Counted from the first letter of the stretch, positions 51,483 to 60,009 are shown. The stretch is DNA of 64,000 nucleotides from Sporosarcina cyprini (GCF_022048975.1 NZ_JAKMHX010000025.1:62001-126000), one strand, 5' to 3'. The notes: generated by a model not told the origin, from the sequence alone. Made by a program: numbers and translations.

Positions 51483-52358
51483 TCATTTCTTACCGACTAA
51501 GATTTCCAAATCGACGGTTATTTTGGCTGATTCCATTTGTAAAAAAGTATTCATTTGTTCTTCCGAGGTTGCCCAGGATAAAGGCGTCATGTGAACCAGC
51601 GTTTGAATGGCTGGATTATCAAGTTCCACGGTATAACATACTCTAGAACGCTCTACTAATTGAAAGTTCCTGTAAAAGCGTTCAACAGTCTCAGCATTAG
51701 AATAAGATTGTTTTTCAGGTTCATCGAATATTACTTCTCTTACTTCTTTAAGGTAGCCACTCTGAGGAACCACTTTAACTACTAAGCAGTCAGCTTTTGA
51801 TAGTCTTTCGAATTCCTCATAATTTGAAGGAGACAAGATATTCAGGATCACATCAAATTGCTTATCCTTAAATGGTGGATTGGCAAGGTCGGCTACAGCC
51901 CAAATCTTCTCGCTGTAGTGTTTTGCGGCTACCAAAACACCTTCTTTAGAAAGATCAATACCTACTCCCATAACTCTTTTGAGATGATCTGAACGTAAAG
52001 CATCGCTAATTTGGTCTAGGTGTGAACCCTCTCCACATCCCATATCAATGAGGGTAATTGTTTCTTTACCGATCGTATGCTTATTTATGGTATCAGTAAT
52101 TGTTTGGCTTAGTGGTTTGAAAAAACCGTCCTCCACAATAACTTTTCTTCTTGCTTCAAAAAGCTCTTTGCTGTATTTCGTTTTTACAGGGTGAGCAGTT
52201 AAGTTAATATATCCTTGCTTAGTAAAATCAAATGTATGGTTACGGGAGCAGATTAAACTTGTTAACTCACTAACCTTCATGGATGAACTGCAAATAGGAC
52301 ACTTGAAAATGGATTCGAAATTACTCACATACCTAGCGCTTTTCATTCTTTTATTCAA
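51483..52358 (-). CDS. rlmA: RlmA-type 23S rRNA (guanine-N1) methyltransferase
   Basis: A 291-residue SAM-dependent methyltransferase. The N-terminal zinc site has C20, C23, C37 and H41 (CPICSSSM, CSRNHTF), followed by FDFTKQGYINL, which is diagnostic of the RlmA/TlrB family. The SAM-binding motif is DMGCGEG at 105-111, with GVGIDLSK later and a C-terminal target region. Gram-positive members (RlmAII/TlrB) methylate G748 in 23S rRNA domain II, which with other changes confers resistance to tylosin- or mycinamicin-type macrolides. TTG 52358 is chosen because GAGGTGG lies just before it. Expression appears to be controlled by the leader-peptide attenuator at 52383-52514. Confidence 0.92.
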   Translation of the reverse strand: MNKRMKSARYVSNFESIFKCPICSSSMKVSELTSLICSRNHTFDFTKQGYINLTAHPVKTKYSKELFEARRKVIVEDGFFKPLSQTITDTINKHTIGKETITLIDMGCGEGSHLDQISDALRSDHLKRVMGVGIDLSKEGVLVAAKHYSEKIWAVADLANPPFKDKQFDVILNILSPSNYEEFERLSKADCLVVKVVPQSGYLKEVREVIFDEPEKQSYSNAETVERFYRNFQLVERSRVCYTVELDNPAIQTLVHMTPLSWATSEEQMNTFLQMESAKITVDLEILVGKK

Positions 52359-52382
52359 AGAAGCCACCTCATTCATTTTTTG

Positions 52383-52466
52383 ATAAATGAAAAAGGCATA
52401 GACAAATAAACCCTCATTATATTTTTTTAAAAAAATAAATCGGATCAAAAAAATAATCTATGCCTG
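52383..52466 (-). terminator. Leader terminator (attenuator) before rlmA
   Basis: On the minus strand AGGCATAGA (52465-52457) pairs with TCTATGCCT (52402-52394) and is followed by TTTTCATTT (to ~52385). The ~54-base AT-rich loop can fold internally. It lies between the leader peptide and rlmA. Confidence 0.75.
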
Positions 52467-52469
52467 TAA

Positions 52470-52499
52470 TTATCTATAACGAATGTATTGAATAATCAT
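52470..52499 (-). CDS. Nine-residue leader peptide MIIQYIRYR before rlmA
   Basis: ATG at 52499-52497 follows a perfect AAAGGAG (52514-52508) at an 8-base gap and encodes MIIQYIRYR, ending in TAA (52472-52470). The Arg-Tyr-Arg end fits the Arg/Lys-X-Arg/Lys pattern at which macrolides stall ribosomes (as in ErmDL). The terminator arm begins four bases after the stop codon, so a ribosome stalled on the last codons would cover it and allow read-through into rlmA. Size, site and terminator spacing are seen; macrolide induction is inferred. Confidence 0.72.
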   Translation of the reverse strand: MIIQYIRYR

Positions 52500-52514
52500 G
52501 GTAATAGCTCCTTT

Positions 52515-52921
52515 GAGTAGGTTTATTAAAATCCAACTCATCCACAAGTTATCATGAATAAATTCACATTGCAAACAATTATTGTTAGTTTGTTTGATAG
52601 TCTGTTTTAATTATTACATCTCTCACTGGCTTGTAGGGATAATTCATTGAAATAAAAGTTAGCCAATTGCAGCGGGGGAAACTATTAGGTCAAGTGGGAG
52701 GCAGGATGATAGGGGAGAATGGTAATGGAGAAACTGAACTATCTTGCAAAGACTTCTAAACATGAAGGCCTCCTGCCAACGAATGGACAAATGGTATTTC
52801 ATTAGCTATCATAATGACGACATCAAACTTTTGGTAATAGACTGGACGCCATTCTATTAGAAAGAGAGATGTCTTTATTTTTTTATCGCTTTCCCAAATG
52901 AAGTGGACTTGAGGAGAGATT
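52515..52921. other. Intergenic region between rlmA leader and the YdbS-like gene
   Basis: About 400 bases. The right-hand strand includes a plausible -10/-35 region for rlmA around 52550-52580 (minus strand; TTGCAA and GATAAC), not certain. No other gene recognised. A GGCAGGA / TCCTGCC pair (about 52700, 52775) is probably chance. Confidence 0.35.
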
Positions 52922-52939
52922 ATGTTAGTTTTATGGGTT

Positions 52940-53128
52940 GGTTGCGACTGCCTCTCGGGCGGTTACAACCGACTTTTAGGGGGTTACCACCGTTTCTCGG
53001 ATGTTTACCACCGACCTAGAGGAGTTTACCACCGACCTAGGGGGGCTTACCACCGCCCTAGAGAAGTTTACCACCGACCTAGGGGGGCTAACCACCGACC
53101 TAGAGGAGTTTACCACCGCCTCGGGATT
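52940..53128 (+). repeat. Nine tandem copies of a 21-bp unit in frame with the YdbS-like gene
   Basis: Nine consecutive 21-base units, consensus GTTTACCACCGACCTAGAGGA, without a frame break. If translated from ATG 52922 (which has a GAGGAG site) they give YHRPRG(V/A) heptapeptides (e.g. VYHRPRG, AYHRPRE, ANHRPRG). The frame stays open into the YdbS-like gene at 53204. The outer units are more divergent. Whether they are translated is unclear; the gene has its own strong ribosome site. Confidence 0.8.
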
Positions 53129-53203
53129 TTACCACCAACTCTTCTAACAATACGCCATAATACTATCCTACATAAACCTGAAAACCTGAAAGGAGGGGGC
53201 GAA

Positions 53204-53704
53204 ATGTACACTTACATTCAAGAGCCGTCCAAACAATTGGCGAAGGAAGTAATCAAAGTATTGCGGTACAGTTCCATCATCAGCCAGCTCATAAAAGTGG
53301 CGTTTTTAGTAGCTTTTTACCTGTTGTCCCGGCATTTTACCTGGGGCAGCTGGTCTTCCTGGGTGCTGTGGATTGCTGCGATTGTTATTGGCCTTTCCGC
53401 CATTTGGGGAATTGGCTTGCGGCCGTATTTTATTTACCGAAATACACGTTATGAGATCAATGAAGATTTTTTGCAGATTAAGACGGGGGCGTTTCATGAG
53501 CATCATGAGTTGGTCCCGATGACGAAGATCCAAGCGGTTTCCACTAATCAAGGACCGATATTGAGAAGATATAACTTGTATTCGGTTGCTATCCAAACGA
53601 TGGGATCTACCCACGGCATTGAGGGTTTGCCGAAACAGATTGCGCTGGATTTGCGGAATCAAATTGCTTATTTTGCCAAGATCCGTGAGGTGGATGAAGG
53701 ATGA
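53204..53704 (+). CDS. ydbS: YdbS-like bacterial PH-domain (bPH_2) membrane protein
   Basis: A 166-residue protein with two N-terminal membrane helices (about 25-45 and 50-72) and a bPH_2 domain (residues about 78-155: RPYFIYRNTRYEINEDFLQIKTG, HELVPMTKIQAVSTNQG, LYSVAIQTMG). This is the layout of B. subtilis YdbS, encoded next to YdbT and reported to affect amylocyclicin sensitivity. ATG 53204 is chosen because AAAGGAGGGGGCGAA precedes it. A longer frame beginning at 52922 includes the 21-bp repeats. The stop overlaps the ydbT start (ATGA). Confidence 0.87.
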   Translation: MYTYIQEPSKQLAKEVIKVLRYSSIISQLIKVAFLVAFYLLSRHFTWGSWSSWVLWIAAIVIGLSAIWGIGLRPYFIYRNTRYEINEDFLQIKTGAFHEHHELVPMTKIQAVSTNQGPILRRYNLYSVAIQTMGSTHGIEGLPKQIALDLRNQIAYFAKIREVDEG

Positions 53705-55161
53705 ACATGAAGCGTTATCATCCGCTCACTCTCGTTTATGACTTGTTTACGTTTGTGAAAAACATGGCCATTGTTGCAATTGTTCTTTTTGTCGTGAACT
53801 ATGGATCAAAGTCTTTTCTATTCGTTTGGGGACGGCGTCTCTTTGCGGTCATCGTTGTGCTGACGGTAGTGAGCCTCGGTTTCAAATGGCTGACGAACCG
53901 TTATGCAGTGGATCATCAGGCTTTTCATTTAAAATCGGGTCTCTTTACTAAAACTGAGCGAACGGTCTATTTTGATAAAGTACAAAATGTACAGCGCCGT
54001 ACTTCCTTTATTCATAAACTCTTTCGAATGACGTCAATGACCTTTGAAACAGCTGCAGATGCATCCGATTCCAATGTGGAGTTCAAGATGGTCACAAAGC
54101 AGGAGGCAGACCGGCTGGAATCACTTGTGAAAGTACAGCATGAGGAAATGACAACGGAGAGCGAACTACCAGAAGTTGAGATGCGCACGATTCATTTCTC
54201 CTCGACCCATCGCGATATCATAAAAGCCACGTTTACGTCATTCAATTTTTTAGTGCTTATCGCATTGGCGGCTTCTATATTTTCGAAACTAGATACAATA
54301 TTTGATTTGGAGGATAAGGTGGAGGGATGGGTTCTTTCCGTACTGACTTCCGGATGGCTTATTGCCGGCATTGCGATTATCCTAATGGCCGTTTCGATGC
54401 TGGCGGGGTTTGTTTGGACGTATATCAAATACGGGAAATATGAGATCGCCTCCGATGAAAAGCGAATTATGATCCGGAAAGGCATGATTGATGAAACTGA
54501 ATTCACCATCTTAAAAACGCGCGTACAGGCAATTGAGATAACGCAATCGCTGATCAAGCGTGTGCTCGGACTCGCTGAGGTCAAGCTGATCAGTGCAGGC
54601 GGGCTCGGAGAGGAAGAGCAGGAGATCAGCACGCTGTATCCATTCCTTCCTATGGAACGAGCCTATTCGATGATTGAAGAAATGTTGCCCGGCTATAAAG
54701 TGCTGCGAGAAACGAAACGCCTTCCGTCGAAATCCCTGTTAGTTCGTCTGGCTAAGCCTTATTGGTTTTGGCTCATCGTAACGGCGGTTCTTGTGTATTT
54801 TCGGCCCGAGCCATTCGGATGGCATGCTGCCTGGTGGATATCTTCGTTACTATTGCTTGCAGCAGCGGTACTTATTCGGATTGTAAATTATGTTAACACC
54901 ACCTATGCAATGACGAATGGGTTTATTCAAATCAGTGAAGGCGTACTTGAAAAAGCCATCTATCTCTCGCGAAGAGATAAGATTGTTGAGGTCAAGGTGA
55001 ATCGAAGCAAACTGCAGCAATGGACAGGTCTTGCGACAATCGGCATCGTTAACCGAGCCAAACCCGTTCGGCATGAGATGCTGGAAGATGTGTCTCTTCA
55101 GGAAGCCGGCCGATTTTACTCCTGGTACGCGGGACGAGTCGAAGAAATAAAGACGAAGTAA
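53701..55161 (+). CDS. ydbT: YdbT-like bPH_2 membrane protein
   Basis: A 486-residue protein with about six membrane helices in pairs and three bPH_2-type domains, one after each pair: near residues 60-150 (NRYAVDHQAFHLKSGLFTKTERTVYF), 240-320 (GKYEIASDEKRIMIRKGMID) and 395-480 (NTTYAMTNGFIQISEGVLEK). This repeat pattern and the coupling with a YdbS-like gene match the ydbST pair of Bacillus. The membrane-associated function is poorly understood, with a link to resistance against a circular bacteriocin reported. Overlaps ydbS by four bases. Confidence 0.88.
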   Translation: MNMKRYHPLTLVYDLFTFVKNMAIVAIVLFVVNYGSKSFLFVWGRRLFAVIVVLTVVSLGFKWLTNRYAVDHQAFHLKSGLFTKTERTVYFDKVQNVQRRTSFIHKLFRMTSMTFETAADASDSNVEFKMVTKQEADRLESLVKVQHEEMTTESELPEVEMRTIHFSSTHRDIIKATFTSFNFLVLIALAASIFSKLDTIFDLEDKVEGWVLSVLTSGWLIAGIAIILMAVSMLAGFVWTYIKYGKYEIASDEKRIMIRKGMIDETEFTILKTRVQAIEITQSLIKRVLGLAEVKLISAGGLGEEEQEISTLYPFLPMERAYSMIEEMLPGYKVLRETKRLPSKSLLVRLAKPYWFWLIVTAVLVYFRPEPFGWHAAWWISSLLLLAAAVLIRIVNYVNTTYAMTNGFIQISEGVLEKAIYLSRRDKIVEVKVNRSKLQQWTGLATIGIVNRAKPVRHEMLEDVSLQEAGRFYSWYAGRVEEIKTK

Positions 55162-55252
55162 AAGCACGGGGTGAATTTTTTCGAGTGGGATGCTACGATA
55201 GCTGAATGGGGAGAATAGAAAGAATGAAATGATACGAAAGAAGGAACCACTT

Positions 55253-55774
55253 ATGACAAAACGCATCGAAGAATTAGCGATCCGCCATGCTCGACCTGAG
55301 GACGGAGCAGACATTGTTGAGTTTTATAATGAAGTCGGAGGGGAAACGGATTATTTGTCTTTCGGACAGGGGGAATATCCTCAAACTGCTGATGAGGTCG
55401 TTCGTTCGATTGAAGGAATGGCCAACTCTAGCGGCAGTTGCATGCTCCTCATGATGGAGGGGGAACGGATTATAGGTATCGGCACCATCCATTCCAGCCC
55501 AAAATTTCGATTCAAGCATGTGGGGGTCCTCGGTATTGTCATCCGCCTATCGCATTGTGGCAACGGACTGGGCCGCCAGCTGATGAACGCTTTGATTGAT
55601 TGGTCAAAAGGAAATGGTCTGACGAAGAAAATCACCCTCGTCACGCGCGCGGACAATGACCGTGCGATCGCACTGTATGAAAAACTCGGTTTTCAGCAGG
55701 AAGGGATTTTTCGTCAGGAATCGTTTGATGGAGAACGGTATTATGACAGTCTTTCCATGGCACTTTTCTTGTAA
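55253..55774 (+). CDS. GNAT acetyltransferase
   Basis: A 173-residue GNAT-fold protein. The acetyl-CoA site is seen as VIRLSHCGNGLGRQLMNALIDWSK, followed by LVTRADNDRAIALYEKLGFQQEG, which is the RimJ/RimL or YhhY-like arrangement. ATG 55253 is chosen because AGAAGGA precedes it by eight bases. The acceptor, a small amine or protein N-terminus, is not identifiable. The gene is probably monocistronic, 90 bases after ydbT. Confidence 0.9.
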   Translation: MTKRIEELAIRHARPEDGADIVEFYNEVGGETDYLSFGQGEYPQTADEVVRSIEGMANSSGSCMLLMMEGERIIGIGTIHSSPKFRFKHVGVLGIVIRLSHCGNGLGRQLMNALIDWSKGNGLTKKITLVTRADNDRAIALYEKLGFQQEGIFRQESFDGERYYDSLSMALFL

Positions 55775-55940
55775 CGAGGATTTTCATAAAGAGTCTCTGA
55801 TACAGAAGTTGAGGAAATCATTAAGTGAATGCATCCTTCGCAAGATCTTGACCCTAATCAAAAGAACTAAGAGAAAAAGCCAATCTACTTAGCGTAACGG
55901 GTGGGTTGATTGGGAGAAAATAATAAAAAACACTGCATTT

Positions 55941-55980
55941 GGGGACACAATTCGCATATGAATTGATGTCCCTGTTTTTG
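55941..55980 (+). terminator. Probable terminator in the gap after the GNAT gene
   Basis: GGGACACAATTC / GAATTGATGTCCC (55942-55972) followed by TGTTTTTG. The rest of the 490-base gap holds no recognised gene; CTTCAAC / GTTGAAG (56180-56208) can form another stem. Confidence 0.65.
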
Positions 55981-56268
55981 TATTTCCATCAACATTTAGA
56001 TGCTTGCTATTGATGAATTGGTACCACAATTGGCACAGGTATTAGCAGCAGCACATAAATTTATGCCCCCTTGTTAATTCCATTGTTAAAACACTTGCTA
56101 ATTGGATATCGAAAAGAAAAATATGGAAGGGAGAATAGAAATCTATGTTAAAATAAATTGACGATTGTGAAATGGCGCTCTTCAACTAACGGAGCAGGTT
56201 CGTTGAAGAAGGAATGATTGTATATGAAGAGGACAAACTAAACCTAAATATAATTTAGGGTGATGAAA

Positions 56269-56835
56269 TTGCATAAAGATAAAACTCTTCTATTGTTTTT
56301 TTTATTTTGTATACTAATTTGTGGGCTGTACTATGGAACAGTAAATGCAAAAGTGAACGATACTTCTCCTTCCTTTGAGGAAAAAATTATTGAAGGTAAA
56401 CAACTCACTCCTTTAGAAAGCCAATTAATGTCTTTTCTATATGGTTTGATGGTAGGCGAACCAAAACAAGCCGTAGAATTGTGGATATTAGGCGTAAATA
56501 ATCGAAGTGGTTCTGTTCAATATGCGATGTTGTCCCCTGCGCTTCGAAAACAATCAAGGAGTAAATTTGAGGAAACTCACTGGATAACAGGTCAGTCAAG
56601 CCCTTCGGTTAGGAACTTTCGTTTTACAAAAGTAGAAAAGCTTAGTGAATCCAAAATGCGGTATACCGTGAAATATGATTTATGGGCGTCATATGGAGAT
56701 TTTGGTGGTGGGGAGAAGATTATAATCGTGGAAAAGAATTTAGAACCATCTAAAGAGTATTGGTTTATTTCATCAATAACAACGAAATATAATCCATGGG
56801 AAGCATTTACCCCAGCCGAGACAGTTTTAAAATGA
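56269..56835 (+). CDS. Exported or membrane-anchored protein, function unknown
   Basis: A 188-residue protein. An N-terminal hydrophobic helix (LLLFFLFCILICGLYYG) works as a signal anchor or signal peptide; the rest is soluble, with a beta-rich C-terminal half (KVEKLSESKMRYTVKYDLWAS, KIIIVEKNLEPSKEYWFISSI). The fold of the last ~90 residues resembles small cystatin/NTF2-like extracellular domains, but I cannot name a family. TTG 56269 suits the GGTGAT ribosome site; ATG 56263 or GTG 56260 are alternatives. A strong terminator follows. Confidence 0.6.
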   Translation: MHKDKTLLLFFLFCILICGLYYGTVNAKVNDTSPSFEEKIIEGKQLTPLESQLMSFLYGLMVGEPKQAVELWILGVNNRSGSVQYAMLSPALRKQSRSKFEETHWITGQSSPSVRNFRFTKVEKLSESKMRYTVKYDLWASYGDFGGGEKIIIVEKNLEPSKEYWFISSITTKYNPWEAFTPAETVLK

Positions 56836-56937
56836 ACACACTGCAGTTAACAATGAAATAAAGGGCAAAGTTTGTGAAGGAATGTACTTAAACTTACTGG
56901 TGCTTTAGCTGAATAAGGATATTAAAATATATTACCA

Positions 56938-56966
56938 AAAAAACGCTCATTCCTGAGCGTTTTTAC
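56938..56966 (+). terminator. Terminator after the exported-protein gene
   Basis: AAAAACGCTCA / TGAGCGTTTTT (about 56939-56949, 56954-56964); symmetrical A and T runs make it bidirectional in principle. Confidence 0.9.
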
Positions 56967-57119
56967 TTGTTTTGTATCTAGCTATTTCGCTGTTGAAATA
57001 GCTGCTGATTAACTTGTTATTTGAATTGCTAATTGCACGTTTCTCCCCGTCAACCGAACCCGTTACACTTAGCGGATTGGCTTTTCGTTTATACTAGGCT
57101 CCATCAGTTGCTCTTACTC

Positions 57120-58454
57120 TCATCGAAGTGGAATCGAAACCTCGTACTCCTTCAGCATCTTCAGTTCATGCATTTCGAACGTAACAAGCGTCAGTGGACC
57201 ATCAGCTTTCTTGAACTCTTGTTCATAAATATTTGGACGGATGCGCTCTGGAAGGGCCTTCTTGGATGAAGTTAAATTGTTGCCAGCCTCGTCTTCCAGC
57301 CAAAGTGTGTTGTACTGGAAATACCCATCAAACGGGAATTCGCTGTCGGATTCAAATGTCAGCACCATCCGGTCGTCCCCATGCCGGATGGAATGCACGA
57401 TGATCGAGCCCATCTCTCCTTGATCGACTGTGAGCGGCAGATGATCCGGTAGTAGTTCTTGTTCAATTTTCACAGGGGCCCCTGTATTAACAGGCATGAG
57501 GTACGGACTGACTGTCAATGCTTTGACGTCATCAGATAGCGGTTCATAGCGGAATTCCATCTCAATTATATGTCTGCCATCCTTCAAGTCATCCCCTGTA
57601 CCATAAGCGTCGAGTAATGTGAGTGCATTTCCCTGTTCATCGAGTAAGTTGAACTGTATAAGGTGATCATCGACCATCATAAAAGAAGAAGCATCCGGGG
57701 CAGAGATAGACAATGACAGCTTCGTGCCTGCGGGACCAATCTTCACATCCTTTACAGTAATGATCTGGTCCTCGTACGTTACGGTTTCTCCAGACGAAAT
57801 AGTCTTCACAGCTTCCTTTGCTTTCTTCACAGGTATTGTGAAATTCCATGAGCCTGACACGTCGCTTATATGCCGTGCCCCTATCTTCAGTTCAAATGAA
57901 TCTGGCAGGCTTTCCACCGAGTGGATGTTGATAACCCCGGCATATTGTGTGTCGCCTAGTTGCTTTCCTGTCCTGCTGTCGCCAAAATTGATTTCCTTGC
58001 CGTCTACGAATAATTGCAATTCCCCTAGCTGGTCAATTCGGCCCTTCTCATCGATACCTTCTTGAAGGTAACTTAGGGACAGTCGAGTTCCGTCATAATA
58101 GACATCCTCGATTGTCAGGCTGATCCCTTGATCCGTGACGGTTTGACCGATGCCTTGGGAAAGCCCTCGTTCACTGGCGATGACTAATCCTAAATCACCA
58201 GCGAACTCGAAAATGGAATCGAAGACAGGTACCGACGACAGCATCCTCGCCATGGCGGGGGAGACGAATGCTGAACCGGCTGTCAGGAAAACAGCAGCAG
58301 TTGCGGCGATAAAGAAGGGATAAATCTTCCTAGATGGTCTCTTCTGTTGGTCTTTCGCTTTGCCGATTCCTTTTAGGATGGCCTGATCTAATTTCCCTTC
58401 CGGCACCTCGATTTTCTCAATTGCCTGTTTGACCTCGTGTCTTGGTTCATTCAT
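57120..58454 (-). CDS. DUF4179-type anti-sigma factor
   Basis: A 444-residue membrane protein co-transcribed with the ECF sigma gene, overlapping it by eight bases. Residues 1-45 face the cytoplasm (helical, sigma-binding), about 46-65 form the single membrane helix (YPFFIAATAAVFLTAGSAF), and about 75-175 look like DUF4179 (PAMARMLSSVPVFDSIFE, GLSQGIGQTVTDQGISLTIE). The outer part continues with DUF5643-like immunoglobulin-type domains. These are typical anti-sigmas of Bacillales ECF sigmas that respond to envelope stress. The cytoplasmic anti-sigma domain is short and the exact release trigger cannot be seen. Confidence 0.9.
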   Translation of the reverse strand: MNEPRHEVKQAIEKIEVPEGKLDQAILKGIGKAKDQQKRPSRKIYPFFIAATAAVFLTAGSAFVSPAMARMLSSVPVFDSIFEFAGDLGLVIASERGLSQGIGQTVTDQGISLTIEDVYYDGTRLSLSYLQEGIDEKGRIDQLGELQLFVDGKEINFGDSRTGKQLGDTQYAGVINIHSVESLPDSFELKIGARHISDVSGSWNFTIPVKKAKEAVKTISSGETVTYEDQIITVKDVKIGPAGTKLSLSISAPDASSFMMVDDHLIQFNLLDEQGNALTLLDAYGTGDDLKDGRHIIEMEFRYEPLSDDVKALTVSPYLMPVNTGAPVKIEQELLPDHLPLTVDQGEMGSIIVHSIRHGDDRMVLTFESDSEFPFDGYFQYNTLWLEDEAGNNLTSSKKALPERIRPNIYEQEFKKADGPLTLVTFEMHELKMLKEYEVSIPLR

Positions 58455-58974
58455 TGCTGCAAACCTCCTTATATGTCATTCTCAATTGGTTAATGGCGCG
58501 ATGTAGATTTGTCTTTACCGTGCCTTCTGGATAATCCAGCACATTCGCGATTTGCGGGACAGTTAAATCCTGATAGAATCTCAGTAAGATGACCGTCTTG
58601 TATTTTTCCTCCAGTTGCCCAATGGCTTCTTGTAAATCGAGTGCATCTTCCCGAGACGTGGAAGTTACGGCTTCGATCCTTTCCAGCGTGTCCTTCTCGA
58701 TTGGTACTATCTTGCTGGTTTTTTGAATGAAATCGAGTGCGCTATTAATTAGAATTCTTGTTAGCCATGTTGAAAAATAGGCCGATTCCTTTACACTCAC
58801 GATTCCCCGGTAAGCTTTATAAATCGTCTCTTGCACGATATCGAGAGCATCTGTTTCATTTCGTACGTAAATGAATGCCATACGATATAATTTTTCCTTT
58901 TCCACTTCAATCAGTTTCAAGAAAGCCTCTTCATTGCCTGTCTGGGCTTTCTTCAGTAGTTTTTCATACTTCAT
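58447..58974 (-). CDS. ECF-type RNA polymerase sigma factor
   Basis: A 175-residue ECF sigma factor. Region 2 is visible as RMAFIYVRNETDALDIVQETIYKAY with the conserved DALDIVQE -10-recognition start, and region 4 as LPEKYKTVILLRFYQDLTVPQIA-like sequence (LEEKYKTVILLRFY) followed by YPEGTVKTNLHRAIN, the -35-recognition helix. It resembles SigV/SigM-type factors. It is the first gene of an operon with its anti-sigma and is preceded by a promoter resembling the one at the three SLH genes, as expected for an autoregulated ECF sigma. Confidence 0.94.
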   Translation of the reverse strand: MKYEKLLKKAQTGNEEAFLKLIEVEKEKLYRMAFIYVRNETDALDIVQETIYKAYRGIVSVKESAYFSTWLTRILINSALDFIQKTSKIVPIEKDTLERIEAVTSTSREDALDLQEAIGQLEEKYKTVILLRFYQDLTVPQIANVLDYPEGTVKTNLHRAINQLRMTYKEVCSNE

Positions 58975-59005
58975 GAGGCCACTCCTTTCGTCCGGACACC
59001 AGTTA

Positions 59006-59032
59006 GACCCGCAACGGACTGTTTTCGTTTCA
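59006..59032 (-). promoter_or_regulatory. Candidate autoregulatory ECF promoter of the sigma operon
   Basis: On the minus strand TGAAAC (59032-59027), 17-base spacer, GGTC (59009-59006) followed by TAAC. It matches the SLH promoters at -35 and partly at -10, with a spacer one base longer. Confidence 0.6.
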
Positions 59033-59231
59033 AAAGAATTTGGTTATTCTCTGCCAAAGTGATTACATCAAGTATCTGGCTTTTTACTTCCTTAATCTAT
59101 TAAATAGCATCTGACGTCAAATCGACGTATCACCAGTGAACATTACTTGAATTCCAATCTTAAAATATTTAAACGTTAAACCTTTTTGATATAATGAAAG
59201 AAGTAGTACATCAAAAGGACAGGTGATCATA

Positions 59232-59993
59232 ATGGAGCGTTTACAGGACAAAGTGGCTATCATTACGGGAAGTGCAGCAGGCATCGGGAAAGAGATTGCC
59301 AAAGCGTTTGCGAAAGAGGGCGCGAAAGTCGTCATTGCTGATTTCAATGAAGAAGCGATGAAGCAGACGGTGGAAGAATTTAAGGAAAGCGGGTTTGGGG
59401 TGCATGGCGTTGCGGTGAACGTAGCGAAGCGGGAAGACGTGGAACGCATGGTGCAGGAGACGATTGAAACGTTTGGCAAAGCCGATATTCTCGTCAATAA
59501 CGCGGGTGTTGGCGACAACATGCAGGCGGCTGCGAATGTTGAGGATGCGACATGGAATCGTGTAATGGACATTAATGTGAATGGTGTCATGCACGGACTT
59601 CGCAGCATTATCCCTCATTTCATTGAAAACGGGGGCGGCACGATTTTGAATATGGCTTCGATTTCCGGTTTGACAGGCGGTCGCGGCGGCCTTGCCTATA
59701 CAGCTGCGAAGCATGCGGTTGTCGGGATGACGAAAAACGTGGCATCTCAGTACGGACCGCAAAACATCCGCTGCAACGCGATCGCTCCAGCGAATATTGA
59801 TACGGGATTTGCGCAGACCATGACGAACGTTGATCCGTTTGGCATGGAAGTCGCAATTCGCGGCATTAAATTGCTGCCGAAGTCTGGACAAGTTCAGGAC
59901 ATTGCCAACATTGCTTTGTTCCTCGCATCCGATGAATCGGCTTATATTAACGGTGTGGCACTGGCTGCAGATGCAGGCTGGAGTGCATACTAA
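59232..59993 (+). CDS. Short-chain dehydrogenase/reductase
   Basis: A 253-residue classical SDR. The cofactor loop TGSAAGIG (12-19) is followed by NNAGVGD, and the catalytic triad is S143, Y156 and K160 (YTAAK). The acidic residue in IADFNEE after beta2 suggests NAD(H). It resembles 3-oxoacyl-ACP reductase/glucose-dehydrogenase-like oxidoreductases; the substrate is unknown. ATG 59232 is preferred because AGGTGAT precedes it; GTG 59223 falls in that site. TATAAT (59192-59197) lies upstream. Ends at a strong terminator. Confidence 0.93.
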   Translation: MERLQDKVAIITGSAAGIGKEIAKAFAKEGAKVVIADFNEEAMKQTVEEFKESGFGVHGVAVNVAKREDVERMVQETIETFGKADILVNNAGVGDNMQAAANVEDATWNRVMDINVNGVMHGLRSIIPHFIENGGGTILNMASISGLTGGRGGLAYTAAKHAVVGMTKNVASQYGPQNIRCNAIAPANIDTGFAQTMTNVDPFGMEVAIRGIKLLPKSGQVQDIANIALFLASDESAYINGVALAADAGWSAY

Positions 59994-60009
59994 GTTCAGT
60001 TAGAAAAAA

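Noticed and set aside
52690-52790. Hairpin formed by GGCAGGA and TCCTGCC
   Set aside because: Only seven base pairs with a loop of more than 60 bases and no T-run; probably chance.
52940-53128. CRISPR array
   Set aside because: The 21-bp units are contiguous without unique spacers and keep a protein frame.
59241-59891. 216-aa minus-strand frame over the SDR gene
   Set aside because: Antisense shadow of a well-supported SDR with complete catalytic motif.
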